In this document: positions 24,341-32,988 of the stretch, one piece after another
Layout of the letters: each line of letters opens with the position of its first letter
Numbering within the stretch: position 1 is the stretch's first letter
DNA from: Niabella aurantiaca DSM 17617
Lineage (GTDB): Bacteria; Bacteroidota; Bacteroidia; Chitinophagales; Chitinophagaceae
DNA: 64,000 nt
Reading direction: 5' to 3'
Assembly (NCBI RefSeq): GCF_000374125.1
Contig: NZ_KB893637.1
Coordinates: 62,001-126,000 of the forward strand
The notes under the pieces: model-generated
Told to the model about the DNA's origin: nothing
Databases searched by the model: none
What the model saw: the letters and a program-made list of their open reading frames with translations, nothing else
Made by a program: the position numbers and the translations under genes

Positions 24341-25225
24341 ATGATGCAGAAAGAAAAAATACCTGTTTATTCGATCCGGAGCCTGGTTCAGGAGCCGCAG
24401 CAGCAGATCGACTTTCAGGTAGAGCATCTTTCTGCTTATCTGGAGAAACATTATGAGCATTTGCACCGGCCACACCGGCATTCATTTTATCATATGGTAC
24501 TTTTTACTTCGGGTAAAGGCAGCCATACCATCGATTTTCACCGGTTTGAGGTAAAATCCTTCCAGGTGTATTGCATGATCCCGGGCCAGGTGCACAGCTG
24601 GCATTTTCAATCTGCTGTGGATGGCTATGTGGTCAATTTTCCCGATCATTTCTTCAGGGATTTCCTGTTCGATCCGTATTTCCTGGAGCGGTTCTCTTTT
24701 TTCAGCGGGGTGAGCACCGAAAGCGTTTTTCAACTGCCGCCCCCGCTGCGCGGGAAAATACCGGCGCTTTTTGAAGAGCTCATCAGCTGCACATCGGCAC
24801 CGGCCGCATCGCCGGATCTGGGCCGGATATTATTACTGCAGATCTTTTTACTGATCGGCGGCGAAATAACAGACCAGCCGGCCAAAAGCTTTCCGGAGCA
24901 AAAAAAGGTTGTTTTACACAACTTGCGCCGGTTAATTGATATGCATTACAGGTCTGTGCGGCTGCCCAAAGAGTATGCGGATCTGTTGTACATTACTCCC
25001 AATCATCTGAACGCGCTTTGTAAGGATCTGCTGGGACAAACGGCAGGGGAACTGATCCGGAACCGGGTGCTGCTGGAGGCAAAGCGTTTGTTGATCAATG
25101 CAGACCGGACCGTTGCGGAAATTGCTTATGAGCTTAATTTCCAGGACAATTCTTATTTTAACCGCTTTTTTAAGAAATATGAAGGGATCACACCCGATGA
25201 ATTCAGGAAACAATTTTTAAAGTAA
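24341..25225 (+). CDS. AraC-family transcriptional regulator
   Basis: 294 residues starting at the first ATG (MMQKEKIPVYSIR) after an exact TAnnTTTG promoter box. The N-terminal half is a cupin-like sensor (HRPHRHSFYHMVLFTSGKGSHTIDF, then FQVYCMIPGQVHSWHF). The C-terminal half holds two helix-turn-helix motifs: LPKEYADLLYITPNHLNALCK and the AraC signature RTVAEIAYELNFQDNSYFNRFFKKYEGITPDEFR. It probably senses a small molecule and activates nearby or distant genes; the target is unknown. The DUF983 gene starts 8 bp later and may share the transcript. Confidence 0.93.
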   Translation: MMQKEKIPVYSIRSLVQEPQQQIDFQVEHLSAYLEKHYEHLHRPHRHSFYHMVLFTSGKGSHTIDFHRFEVKSFQVYCMIPGQVHSWHFQSAVDGYVVNFPDHFFRDFLFDPYFLERFSFFSGVSTESVFQLPPPLRGKIPALFEELISCTSAPAASPDLGRILLLQIFLLIGGEITDQPAKSFPEQKKVVLHNLRRLIDMHYRSVRLPKEYADLLYITPNHLNALCKDLLGQTAGELIRNRVLLEAKRLLINADRTVAEIAYELNFQDNSYFNRFFKKYEGITPDEFRKQFLK

Positions 25226-25233
25226 TTCTAAAT

Positions 25234-25701
25234 ATGGAATCTGTAGATACTATTGAAGCCGCAACCGGCAAGGAAAAAGACAGCGTACCCAGTTATTTAA
25301 ATGTAGTGGCTTGCAAATGCCCCAGGTGCAGGAGGCACAATATGTTTGAAGTAAAGAATCCCTACCATCTAAAGACCACGATGCGTATGTACCGGGAGTG
25401 CCCGGTTTGCAAGCAGCCGTTTGAACTGGAGACCGGTTTTTATTTTGGTGCCGGTTATGTGAGTTATGGATTGGCGGTAGCCCTGAGCGTTGTTACCCTG
25501 GTGATCTGGTGGGCAATTATCGGGCTGAGCATTTATGATGACCGGTGGATTTACTGGCTGATCTTTAATGCGGTCTTTCTTATTGCCCTGCAGCCGGTGC
25601 TGATGCGCATGGCGAGAAGCCTGTGGCTATCCTGTTTTGTACGCTATGACCGTAAATGGTATGCCAATGCGCCATCAAGGTTAAAGAAGCAAGGCACCTG
25701 A
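25234..25701 (+). CDS. DUF983 zinc-ribbon membrane protein
   Basis: 155 residues. It has two CxxC pairs that form a zinc-ribbon-like unit (CKCPRC about 27-32 and CPVC about 54-57), then the family's GFYFGAGYVSYGLAVALSV and two hydrophobic helices (about 73-98 and 105-127). The order matches DUF983 proteins. The function is unknown. It lies 8 bp after the AraC gene, so it is probably in the same operon. Confidence 0.85.
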   Translation: MESVDTIEAATGKEKDSVPSYLNVVACKCPRCRRHNMFEVKNPYHLKTTMRMYRECPVCKQPFELETGFYFGAGYVSYGLAVALSVVTLVIWWAIIGLSIYDDRWIYWLIFNAVFLIALQPVLMRMARSLWLSCFVRYDRKWYANAPSRLKKQGT

Positions 25702-25762
25702 CCCCACCCCTGATCGTCCTTTCCAGGTCTCCTGAAAGCTTGAAATATTTTTGTAATTAAAA

Positions 25763-25784
25763 TGGCACGTGCGTACACGCGCCA
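25763..25784 (-). terminator. Probable terminator of the S9 peptidase gene
   Basis: On the minus strand TGGCGCGTG pairs with CACGTGCCA (one G-U pair, 4-nt loop), followed by TTTTAATT. It lies 12 bp beyond the stop codon at 25797. Confidence 0.6.
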
Positions 25785-25796
25785 TGGCGAAGGCGG

Positions 25797-27704
25797 TTAT
25801 TTTTTTGGCTTTAGATATTTTTCCAAAAATTTCTCCATAGCGCCATAAAAATCATATTGATTGTTCTGGTTATGGAAACCGTGGCCCTCGTCGTTCTTTA
25901 CCATATATTCCACGTCTATACCACGTTTTTTTAATGCGGCTACCATCTGGTCGCTTTCTGCTTTATTGACCCTTGGATCGTTGGCCCCCTGTGCAATGAA
26001 CAACGGGGTTTTAATTTTGTCTGCGTGCAGGGCAGGCGACGCCTCTGCAAGCAGCAAGCTGTCTTTTTTAGGATCACCAACCATTTCGTGAAGCTGGTCC
26101 AGATAGGGTTTCCAATAGGGCGGAATGGTGTTCATGAATGTAAACAGATTACTTACGCCCACATAATCGACGGCCGCTGCATATAAATCGGGTGTAAATG
26201 TAATGCCGGCAAGTGTTGCATAGCCGCCATAACTGCCGCCATAGATCGCGATGCGTTTTTCATCAGCGATGCCTTGTTTTTTCAACCATTCCACGCCATC
26301 GGTTATGTCGTCCTGCATTTGTTTTCCCCATTGTTTAAAGCTAGCTTCCCAGAATTTCTTTCCGTAACCGGTGCTTCCCCGGTAATTCATTTGTAAAATG
26401 GCGTAGCCCCGGTTAGCTAAAAATTGTGTTTCCGGATTGTAATACCAACCGTCCCTTGCCCAGGGACCGCCGTGCGGATTTACCACAACGGGCAGGTTTT
26501 TGGGCGCTAAACCAAGTGGAAGCGTTAAATAACCATGAATTTCTAAACCGTCTCTTGATTTGTAGGTAATGGGTTTTACATGGCTCATTTGTTTTTCTTC
26601 GATCCAGGGAAACGGATTGGCGACTTCATTGGTCTCTTTTGTCTGAAAATCGTAGATATAGTATTTAACCGGCGCCCGGTCGTTGCTTGTTGCAACAATG
26701 GCCTTGGTCCGGGCATCATTGTAGCTTACAATCTCGGTTTCGTAACCTTCAAATTTTTGATCCAAACCGTTTTGGATCGCTTCCCATTCTTTGTCGAAGA
26801 AATGTTCTTCCTGTTTTTCTGCCTCCCAATGAACCGAAGTTAAGGCTTGCTTTTTCCGGTCGTATTTGATGGAGCTTAAATCATAATTATTGTCGGCATA
26901 CAATTCTTTTACGTCTTTTTTGGTGGCCGGGTCGTATTCGACCAGGGCCACTTTGTCCCGGCCGATATTGCTGAGGGCGTAAATATTTTTATTGTCTTTA
27001 TCAAAAGACGCCGGTGAAAAAAAATCTTTAAATGAGGTCCTAAGCAGTGGTGTAAAAGGGTCTTTATCCGTATTGCGATAGTTCCAGGTAATATTTACAC
27101 CGTCTGTTTTTGAGGCAAGGCGAATGACTCCATTGTTATCGGTAACCCAACTATCGTAGTTCTCTTTGTTGTCGTAAAGCAAGGTCAGTGCTCCGGTTTC
27201 TATATTCAAAAGGTAGGGGTCGAAGTATTCTTTTACTCTTTTGTTGATTTGTACGATCAGTTCTTTTCCTTTTCCGTTAATGTTGAGCAAGGCATCGATG
27301 ATGTCGCTTCTCACACCAGGGAAAGGCGTCAATGCTTTTAAATCTGTTCCATCGGCATTTACGGAAAAGAGCTGAAAATTCTCATCACCGCCAATATCCT
27401 GCGCATACACGATCTTATCGCCTTTCCAGAAATAATTGAAAATGCTCCGCAAGGTGTCATTGGTAACACGAACGGCGGTGCTGTCGCTTACTTTTTGTAC
27501 AAAAATGTTGGTCTTTCCCTTGTAATCCGCACGATAGCTGAAATAGTTTCCGTCGGGTGAGATCCGGAATGTGCTTTTTTCTCCGTTTTTGAAAAATGTT
27601 TTCACATCAATCAGGGGAGCAGCCGTCTCCTTTGTTTCCTGTTTGCAGGAATGTAACAGTACTGCCAAAGCAACTAGAACTGATAAAATTGAAAATCTGA
27701 TCAT
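25797..27704 (-). CDS. S9-family serine peptidase (prolyl oligopeptidase-like) lipoprotein
   Basis: 635 residues. The signal peptide carries a lipobox (VLLHSC). Residues about 35-350 have beta-propeller-like repeats of WD40/TolB type (FRISPDGNYFSYRADYKGKTNIFVQ). The C-terminal alpha/beta-hydrolase domain has the nucleophile in IYGGSYGGYATLAG (Ser about 488), Asp in GANDPRVNKAESD (about 575) and His in DEGHGFHNQ (about 608). NPHGGPWARDGW forms the oxyanion region. It probably cleaves short peptides outside the cytoplasm. A hairpin terminator follows. Confidence 0.93.
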   Translation of the reverse strand: MIRFSILSVLVALAVLLHSCKQETKETAAPLIDVKTFFKNGEKSTFRISPDGNYFSYRADYKGKTNIFVQKVSDSTAVRVTNDTLRSIFNYFWKGDKIVYAQDIGGDENFQLFSVNADGTDLKALTPFPGVRSDIIDALLNINGKGKELIVQINKRVKEYFDPYLLNIETGALTLLYDNKENYDSWVTDNNGVIRLASKTDGVNITWNYRNTDKDPFTPLLRTSFKDFFSPASFDKDNKNIYALSNIGRDKVALVEYDPATKKDVKELYADNNYDLSSIKYDRKKQALTSVHWEAEKQEEHFFDKEWEAIQNGLDQKFEGYETEIVSYNDARTKAIVATSNDRAPVKYYIYDFQTKETNEVANPFPWIEEKQMSHVKPITYKSRDGLEIHGYLTLPLGLAPKNLPVVVNPHGGPWARDGWYYNPETQFLANRGYAILQMNYRGSTGYGKKFWEASFKQWGKQMQDDITDGVEWLKKQGIADEKRIAIYGGSYGGYATLAGITFTPDLYAAAVDYVGVSNLFTFMNTIPPYWKPYLDQLHEMVGDPKKDSLLLAEASPALHADKIKTPLFIAQGANDPRVNKAESDQMVAALKKRGIDVEYMVKNDEGHGFHNQNNQYDFYGAMEKFLEKYLKPKK

Positions 27705-28251
27705 ATTTCTGTTTTTAAAGTTGTCTTAAATCGCGTACAACGGCCCGGGGCCCCGGCATTTGTACGGGGTAATGATGTCGTCATCCCGTTTTGTTTCGGC
27801 CGGAGTAACGATCTTTAATCGGGTTTATTTTAGCTCTGTCCAGTGATTTTTTGCATCATTAAATGTTGTTGAAATGGTAACCCAATTGTTGTTAATTTCA
27901 GTTGTCCGGCAAAGCCTTTTTCTATGTTCCGGAGTCGTCATATGCTGTTTGCAGTCTTGTTTTAAAATTGGGCAGCAGGTATAAATATACGCATAATTTA
28001 TTGGTGCCATATACAATTATGTATCTGTCTGGCGATAATGTTGTGTGTCAGATAAAGGAATACCGGTGAAACGGTTATCATTTCCAATAGCATAAAGTTT
28101 GCCGGTCAATGCGCGCCTTAAGATCAGCAACAGTTGTGAAGAACGCAGTCATGCACAATTACAAATGTCATCTGATAGCAAATTAAGAATGGTGGGTATT
28201 GTGTAATGGTTTTTTCCGGAAGCCGCCCGCCCTGTTATGGACAGCCCCGCT
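27705..28251. other. A/T-rich intergenic region without a clear gene
   Basis: About 550 bp. A 63-codon minus-strand frame at 27825-28016 exists but has no recognisable family and five cysteines in an odd pattern; it may be a decayed gene end. Near 27740 there is a short GC-rich block (GGCCCGGGGCCCCGG). I see no RNA gene. Confidence 0.45.
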
Positions 28252-29034
28252 TTATTTTTTATGCTCAATTTCGTCAAAGTAATGCATTACTTTCACTTCC
28301 GTTTCGCTTTGAAGCTGGACCTTGTTATTGTAAAGGTCTGTTCGCAATTGTCTGTATAATAGGGCCGCGTTCCTTAAACTACTTAATAAGGATCGTTTGT
28401 CGTAATCGGGAATGGTGAGTTTGAGCTGGTTAAAGTCGCTGGTGCATAATTCGGTTTCTACCTTTCTTACACCACGGGGCAGTGTCTTGTTTTTAATATG
28501 CAGTAAGGGGCCGAGCACCGTCATTCTTAAAAAAGCGGAAAAATCATAGGCCTCCAGATATTCGCCCCGGCCTATTTTCAGCAAGGCATAATGTATCCAG
28601 ATCCAGAAGCGGTCTTCAATCCATTGATAGTCCGGGTAGGGAAACTTTGCCTGGGAGTTGTTAATGGCACTTTCAAGTTGTCCGTTTTTGTCGAGCAATA
28701 TCGTTGGTGTTTCAATACGATCATGAAACTCGTCAAGTGTTACAAATTTCAGGTCAACATGCAGGAGCGGGTTGTCGTAGAGGCAAATGAAGACCCTGGG
28801 TTCGCCAACATGCTCTCCGGTAAACCCGGACAAAAGATTGCCCAGCTTTTTTGCATAGTGAAGCATGCGGCTTTTGGTGTCGGTGATTTTTTGCCTCGTT
28901 ACAAGGATCAGATCAAGGTCGGAATATGCATCCAGTTCATTTGTAAGCCAGGACCCGGCAACTGCCAGTCCGATAATATTGTCGTCGGGTTTTAATATTT
29001 CTTTTGCGCGGTTTGCAAAAGCGTGCTGTTTCAT
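28252..29034 (-). CDS. Nucleotidyltransferase-domain protein
   Basis: 260 residues. The N-terminal nucleotidyltransferase core has GLAVAGSWLTNELDAYSDLD (about 22-41): the GS motif followed by the metal-binding D-x-D. The third acidic residue is in HVDLKFVTLDEF (about 92-103). The C-terminal part is helical and looks like the substrate-binding half of aminoglycoside/streptomycin adenylyltransferase relatives. It may adenylylate a small molecule; resistance function is not shown. The DNA is visibly more A/T-rich than the housekeeping genes around it, as is the next gene, hinting at acquisition. Confidence 0.8.
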   Translation of the reverse strand: MKQHAFANRAKEILKPDDNIIGLAVAGSWLTNELDAYSDLDLILVTRQKITDTKSRMLHYAKKLGNLLSGFTGEHVGEPRVFICLYDNPLLHVDLKFVTLDEFHDRIETPTILLDKNGQLESAINNSQAKFPYPDYQWIEDRFWIWIHYALLKIGRGEYLEAYDFSAFLRMTVLGPLLHIKNKTLPRGVRKVETELCTSDFNQLKLTIPDYDKRSLLSSLRNAALLYRQLRTDLYNNKVQLQSETEVKVMHYFDEIEHKK

Positions 29035-29092
29035 TTTCCTGTTTGTTGTTTGTCTTTTAAGATGGTGTATATGGATAGGGGCTTGTTGCTGC

Positions 29093-30040
29093 TTATTTTA
29101 TTTTAACTGCCCGTGCCATTTTTTTGAACTCCTCCAGGTTGGCCGCCATATTATTTTTTGATGAACCCTGTATTGTAATAACTTTGTCTCCTTTTATTAA
29201 AACACAATAATACAAGAGGCTGTAGTTGCCCTGCATGTGTCCATACAGCTCTGTTTGATAGGCGTCGTATCCGTTTATTTTTCCGATAAATGTGTTTTTT
29301 CGCCCATGGATGGTTATCCCTTTTTGTTGTATCTTGTTAACCAACATGTCTGTCAAACTTTTTCCAGTCATGGTTTCTTCTTTTGGGTACTGTGAAATCA
29401 AAACAACGGGCGCGTCTTTGTCTTCTTCAGTGTTAACGCCACCGGTTGTGTAGACGTAAACATTTGCGGCGTATTGAGAAAATTTGAATTTTGAGGCTTT
29501 GTCATCTATGGAGAAGTTTGCTGCTTCAAAGGGGTCGATCTTTTTGTTTTTGTCATAATAAATGGTATTTAACGACTGAATGATGTCGTTGCCCGTTTTT
29601 TCATCATTAGCCGGATACGATGTCATGATCATTGTTGTAAAAGTTGTATCACCAAAAACAAGTGATTGTCCTTTAGTCACCGGATCTCCTTGCATTTGAA
29701 TATATTTTGCAGGGAAATCATTTACGCTGATCGCCTTAAATTCAATGACCTTTGCTCCTTGTCTTTCAAATTCGGCCTGGCTAAACGTGGCCGCATTGGT
29801 GTTTATATTTCCACCCACTAAGTCGTAGATATTTATAATTGCGCTTTCTCCTTTCTGAAGCCCTATGAATGTTGAACTCACATTGAAACCGGGTGGGGGT
29901 ATCATGTAAAGCCTGGTACCCGGAATATTTATGTGCTTATTCGTTTTTGTATTTTTGATATCGGGATCAATTTTGATCGCTGCTGTTTGTCCACAGGCTG
30001 TTAGCAAAAGGAGTGCAAGGAAGTAGCGTATTTTATACAT
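29093..30040 (-). CDS. Lipoprotein of unknown function
   Basis: 315 residues. The signal peptide ends in a lipobox (LLLLTAC, Cys 16). The mature part appears to have two related halves: YMIPPPGFNVSSTFIGLQKGESAIINIYDL with FSQAEFERQGAKVIEFK, and later KFSQYAANVYVYTTGG with DMLVNKIQQKGITIHGRK. Both halves end in a stretch about the target protein and a strand (KYIQMQGD, AYQTELYGH). I do not recognise the family. It shares low G+C with the nucleotidyltransferase gene 58 bp downstream; the two may be cotranscribed. Confidence 0.75.
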   Translation of the reverse strand: MYKIRYFLALLLLTACGQTAAIKIDPDIKNTKTNKHINIPGTRLYMIPPPGFNVSSTFIGLQKGESAIINIYDLVGGNINTNAATFSQAEFERQGAKVIEFKAISVNDFPAKYIQMQGDPVTKGQSLVFGDTTFTTMIMTSYPANDEKTGNDIIQSLNTIYYDKNKKIDPFEAANFSIDDKASKFKFSQYAANVYVYTTGGVNTEEDKDAPVVLISQYPKEETMTGKSLTDMLVNKIQQKGITIHGRKNTFIGKINGYDAYQTELYGHMQGNYSLLYYCVLIKGDKVITIQGSSKNNMAANLEEFKKMARAVKIK

Positions 30041-30336
30041 AAGGGTTTTGTTTTCGCATCGCTAAAATGTCCGACCCGGACCACTGCCAAATTTACGAAA
30101 GAAGTGCATTCGGTATTCAATCTCGGCGAGCCCTCGCGGCGCGCGATGACTTAGGCGATGCCGGGGACCGGTCTTTCAAGTCGCCTAAGTCCCCGGATGC
30201 CGGCACAAAACTGTCGACCTTATTTCACAGCCCAAGGGTGCGACGCAAGGATGCCGATAGCAGTACTGCCGATGACTAAGTGAAAATCAATAAGTTAGAT
30301 CTGTAACGCCGATTAGGCTATTCCTTCGGGATTTCG
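30041..30336. other. Intergenic region before the rpsA promoter, with a strong inverted repeat
   Basis: GACTTAGGCGA (30148-30158) and TCGCCTAAGTC (30181-30191) form a perfect 11-bp stem with a 22-nt loop. A competing stem pairs CCGGGGA (30161-30167) with TCCCCGG (30190-30196), sharing two bases with the first. GATGCCGG is repeated. The region is much more GC-rich than the genes to its left. A 70-codon plus frame at 30067 is not convincing. Confidence 0.55.
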
Positions 30337-30344
30337 TACCTTTG
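30337..30344 (+). promoter_or_regulatory. Putative rpsA -7 box (TACCTTTG)
   Basis: An exact TAnnTTTG followed by CAG. A TTAG at 30313-30316 sits 20 nt upstream, where a -33 element is expected. The leader would be about 27-30 nt. The direct repeats CCTTCGGGATTT (30323-30334) and CCTTCGGATTTT (30362-30373) flank the box. Confidence 0.65.
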
Positions 30345-30376
30345 CAGTCCGAATTAAAAAACCTTCGGATTTTATT

Positions 30377-32332
30377 ATGTTTCAATTATTTTTTAAACAA
30401 TTAAACGCTGATGCACAGGAGAATGCGGGCGCTGCCGAACAACCGGTAGAAGAAGCATCTACAGCGACAACCACTGCACCTGTAGCCGAAGCTGAACCTG
30501 CCGAGGCACCCGTTGCTGCAGAAGCCCTGCCTGCTGAACAGGAAGGCGCGCACGATGATTTTGACTGGAGCGTAGACAAGCGCAATGTTTCTTCTTACTC
30601 CAAGGAGGAAAAAGAAAAGTATGATAAAGTGTATGAAAACACTTTCATACAGCTGAACGATGGTGAGCTGATCAACGGTACCGTTGTTGGGATCACTAAC
30701 ACAGATGTGGTGCTGAACATCGGTTTTAAAAGCGATGGTCTGATCTCCCTGAATGAATTCCGCGATCTGCCCAGCCTGAACGTGGGTGATGAAGTGGAAG
30801 TAATGATCGTTGAAAAAGAAGACCGCGATGGTCACCTGAACCTGAGCCGGAAACAAGCCCGCACTACCCGTGCATGGGAGCGCATTGTTGAGGTGGCCAA
30901 AACAGGAGAAGTGGTTACCGGACAGGTTACTTCAAAGACCAAAGGTGGTTTGATCGTGGATGTATTTGGTATGGAAACCTTCCTGCCGGGCTCCCAGATC
31001 GATGTGAAGCCGGTTACCGACTACGATCAGTTTGTGGGTAAGACCATGGAGTTTAAAGTGGTGAAGATCAACGAAACCATCAAGAACGCCGTAGTCTCGC
31101 ACAAAGCGCTGATCGAAAGCGATATCGAAGCACAACGTGCAGAGATCATCGGTAAGCTGGAAAAAGGCCAGGTACTGGAAGGTACTGTTAAGAACATCAC
31201 CGACTTTGGTGCGTTCATGGACCTGGGCGGACTGGATGGTTTACTGTACATCACTGATATTTCATGGGGCCGTATCTCGCATCCGAATGAAGTACTGAAG
31301 ATCGATCAGAAAGTGAACGTGGTGGTACTGGATTTTGATGATGAGAAAAAACGCATCAGCCTGGGTCTGAAGCAACTGACCCCGCATCCGTGGGATGTAT
31401 TACCGGAAGGCATTGTGGAAGGCAATACCGTGAAAGGTAAAGTAGTAAATATTGAAGATTACGGTGCATTCCTGGAGATCACTCCGGGCGTGGAAGGTCT
31501 GGTACACGTAAGTGAAATTACATGGGCAAACACTCCTGTAAATGCCAAAGACTTCTTCAAGCTGGGCGATGAGCACGAAGCGAAGATCGTAACCCTGGAT
31601 AAAGATACCCGCAAAATGAGCCTTTCTATCAAACAACTGACAGAAGACCCATGGAGCGATATCGAGATCCGCTTTGCAGAAGGTACCAAACATACCGGTG
31701 AAGTGAAGAACATTACGAACTATGGTGTGTTTGTGGAACTGGCACAGGGTATTGGTGGTATGATCCACATCAGCGATCTGAGCTGGCTGAAACGCTTCAA
31801 CCATCCGGGTGAATATACGAAAGTGGGCGAAAACATCGACGTGGTGATCCTGGGTATTGATAAAGACAACCGCAAGCTGCAGCTGGGACACAAACAGCTG
31901 GAGGAAGATCCCTGGAATACCCTTCAGGACACTTTTGCCATCGGCAGTGTGCATGAAGGAACCATTGTACGCAGGGACGATAAAGGTGCTACTGTTCAGC
32001 TGCCTTATGGCCTGGAAGGTTTTGCTCCTAACCGTCACCTGAATACACAGGATGGTAAGTCTGTGAACCTGGATGAAACCGCTCCGTTCATGGTGATCGA
32101 ATTCGATCGGAATGAAAAGCGCATTGTATTGTCTCATACCCGCGTTTGGGAGCAATCTGCATACGAAGAAAGAGAATCTGTGAAGAAAGATGCACGCGCT
32201 GAAGCGGAAAAGACCAAAAAAGCAGTGAAGAACATCCAGAGCAAGGTTGAAAAAGCTACCCTGGGTGACCTGAGCGCTTTGGCGGATATCCGGAAGAAAC
32301 TGGATCAGGAAAATTCTGGTAAATCAGAATAA
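30377..32332 (+). CDS. rpsA: 30S ribosomal protein S1
   Basis: 651 residues with six S1 RNA-binding repeats, each a five-stranded OB-fold. Examples are GELINGTVVGITNTDVVLNI, GQVLEGTVKNITDFGAFMDL, GNTVKGKVVNIEDYGAFLEI and GTKHTGEVKNITNYGVFVEL. The protein recruits mRNA to the ribosome, which matters in this phylum because most genes lack Shine-Dalgarno sites. The N-terminus has a 50-residue Ala/Glu/Pro/Thr-rich acidic stretch (about 12-62) before the first repeat, and the tail is Lys/Glu-rich. Its own start lacks a Shine-Dalgarno site. A strong promoter box and a terminator flank it. Confidence 0.97.
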   Translation: MFQLFFKQLNADAQENAGAAEQPVEEASTATTTAPVAEAEPAEAPVAAEALPAEQEGAHDDFDWSVDKRNVSSYSKEEKEKYDKVYENTFIQLNDGELINGTVVGITNTDVVLNIGFKSDGLISLNEFRDLPSLNVGDEVEVMIVEKEDRDGHLNLSRKQARTTRAWERIVEVAKTGEVVTGQVTSKTKGGLIVDVFGMETFLPGSQIDVKPVTDYDQFVGKTMEFKVVKINETIKNAVVSHKALIESDIEAQRAEIIGKLEKGQVLEGTVKNITDFGAFMDLGGLDGLLYITDISWGRISHPNEVLKIDQKVNVVVLDFDDEKKRISLGLKQLTPHPWDVLPEGIVEGNTVKGKVVNIEDYGAFLEITPGVEGLVHVSEITWANTPVNAKDFFKLGDEHEAKIVTLDKDTRKMSLSIKQLTEDPWSDIEIRFAEGTKHTGEVKNITNYGVFVELAQGIGGMIHISDLSWLKRFNHPGEYTKVGENIDVVILGIDKDNRKLQLGHKQLEEDPWNTLQDTFAIGSVHEGTIVRRDDKGATVQLPYGLEGFAPNRHLNTQDGKSVNLDETAPFMVIEFDRNEKRIVLSHTRVWEQSAYEERESVKKDARAEAEKTKKAVKNIQSKVEKATLGDLSALADIRKKLDQENSGKSE

Positions 32333-32352
32333 CCGGGTCCGTTCAGATACTG

Positions 32353-32387
32353 AAAAGCTGTCGCGCGAAAGCCGGCAGCTTTTTTTA
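32353..32387 (+). terminator. Rho-independent terminator of rpsA
   Basis: AAAAGCTG (32353-32360) pairs with CAGCTTTT (32376-32383), extended by T-C and G-G neighbours, and continues into a T-run, 20 bp after the rpsA stop. Confidence 0.88.
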
Positions 32388-32491
32388 ATGCCCTTTTATT
32401 AACATTGCCTGATAAATCTGTAAGATTTTAACCAAATAAGCAACTTATATAGTCAAAGACAGGATTTTTTAAGGGCATCATAAATAACTGA

Positions 32492-32983
32492 ATGACTACA
32501 AATCAGGATCGCATGGGCGCAGAAATTTTAACGGCCATCCATGAGCATCAGAAGATCATCTATAAAATTTGCAACCTGTACAGGGATCGCCGGGAGGATC
32601 AGGAAGATTTATTCCAGGAGATCGTTTACCAGCTCTGGAAATCTTATCCTGCATTCAAAGGAGCCTCTAAAATAAGCACATGGATCTACCGGGTTGCCCT
32701 TAATACAGCCCTTACCATCTACCGGAAGCCATCGATCGCGATTGATTATTACCGGGAACTGCCCGAAGGGATTCATCCATCCGAAGAAAAGAAGGTCCCG
32801 GAGCATACGGAACGGCTGTTTTCGGCCTTACGCACTCTAAACGATTCGGAAAAAGCCATTATCGCGCTCTATCTCGAAGATTTTAATTATAAAGAGATTG
32901 CAGCAATAACGGGTTTGAGTGTAACGAATGTGGGCGTGCGTTTAAACAGGATAAAAAATAAATTGAAAGAACTATTAAAATAA
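32492..32983 (+). CDS. ECF-type RNA polymerase sigma factor
   Basis: 163 residues. Region 2 reads IIYKICNLYRDRREDQEDLFQEIVYQLWKSYPAFKG (about 19-54), with the core-binding DLFQEI and the -10-reading ISTWIYRVALN. Region 4 is EKAIIALYLEDFNYKEIAAITGLSVTNVGVRLNRIKNKLKE (about 121-161), a helix-turn-helix for the -35 element. This two-domain layout is typical of extracytoplasmic-function sigma factors. The next gene starts 5 bp after the stop and encodes a membrane protein, so the pair may form a sigma/anti-sigma-like unit. No clear promoter box is seen just upstream. Confidence 0.92.
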   Translation: MTTNQDRMGAEILTAIHEHQKIIYKICNLYRDRREDQEDLFQEIVYQLWKSYPAFKGASKISTWIYRVALNTALTIYRKPSIAIDYYRELPEGIHPSEEKKVPEHTERLFSALRTLNDSEKAIIALYLEDFNYKEIAAITGLSVTNVGVRLNRIKNKLKELLK

Positions 32984-32988
32984 GTATC

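Noticed and set aside
27825-28016. 63-codon minus-strand frame
   Set aside because: No family and no promoter seen. Could be the decayed end of a gene, but the evidence is too thin to call a pseudogene.
30067-30279. 70-codon plus-strand frame before rpsA
   Set aside because: Lies across the GC-rich inverted repeat; composition is Asp/Arg/Ser-rich noise.
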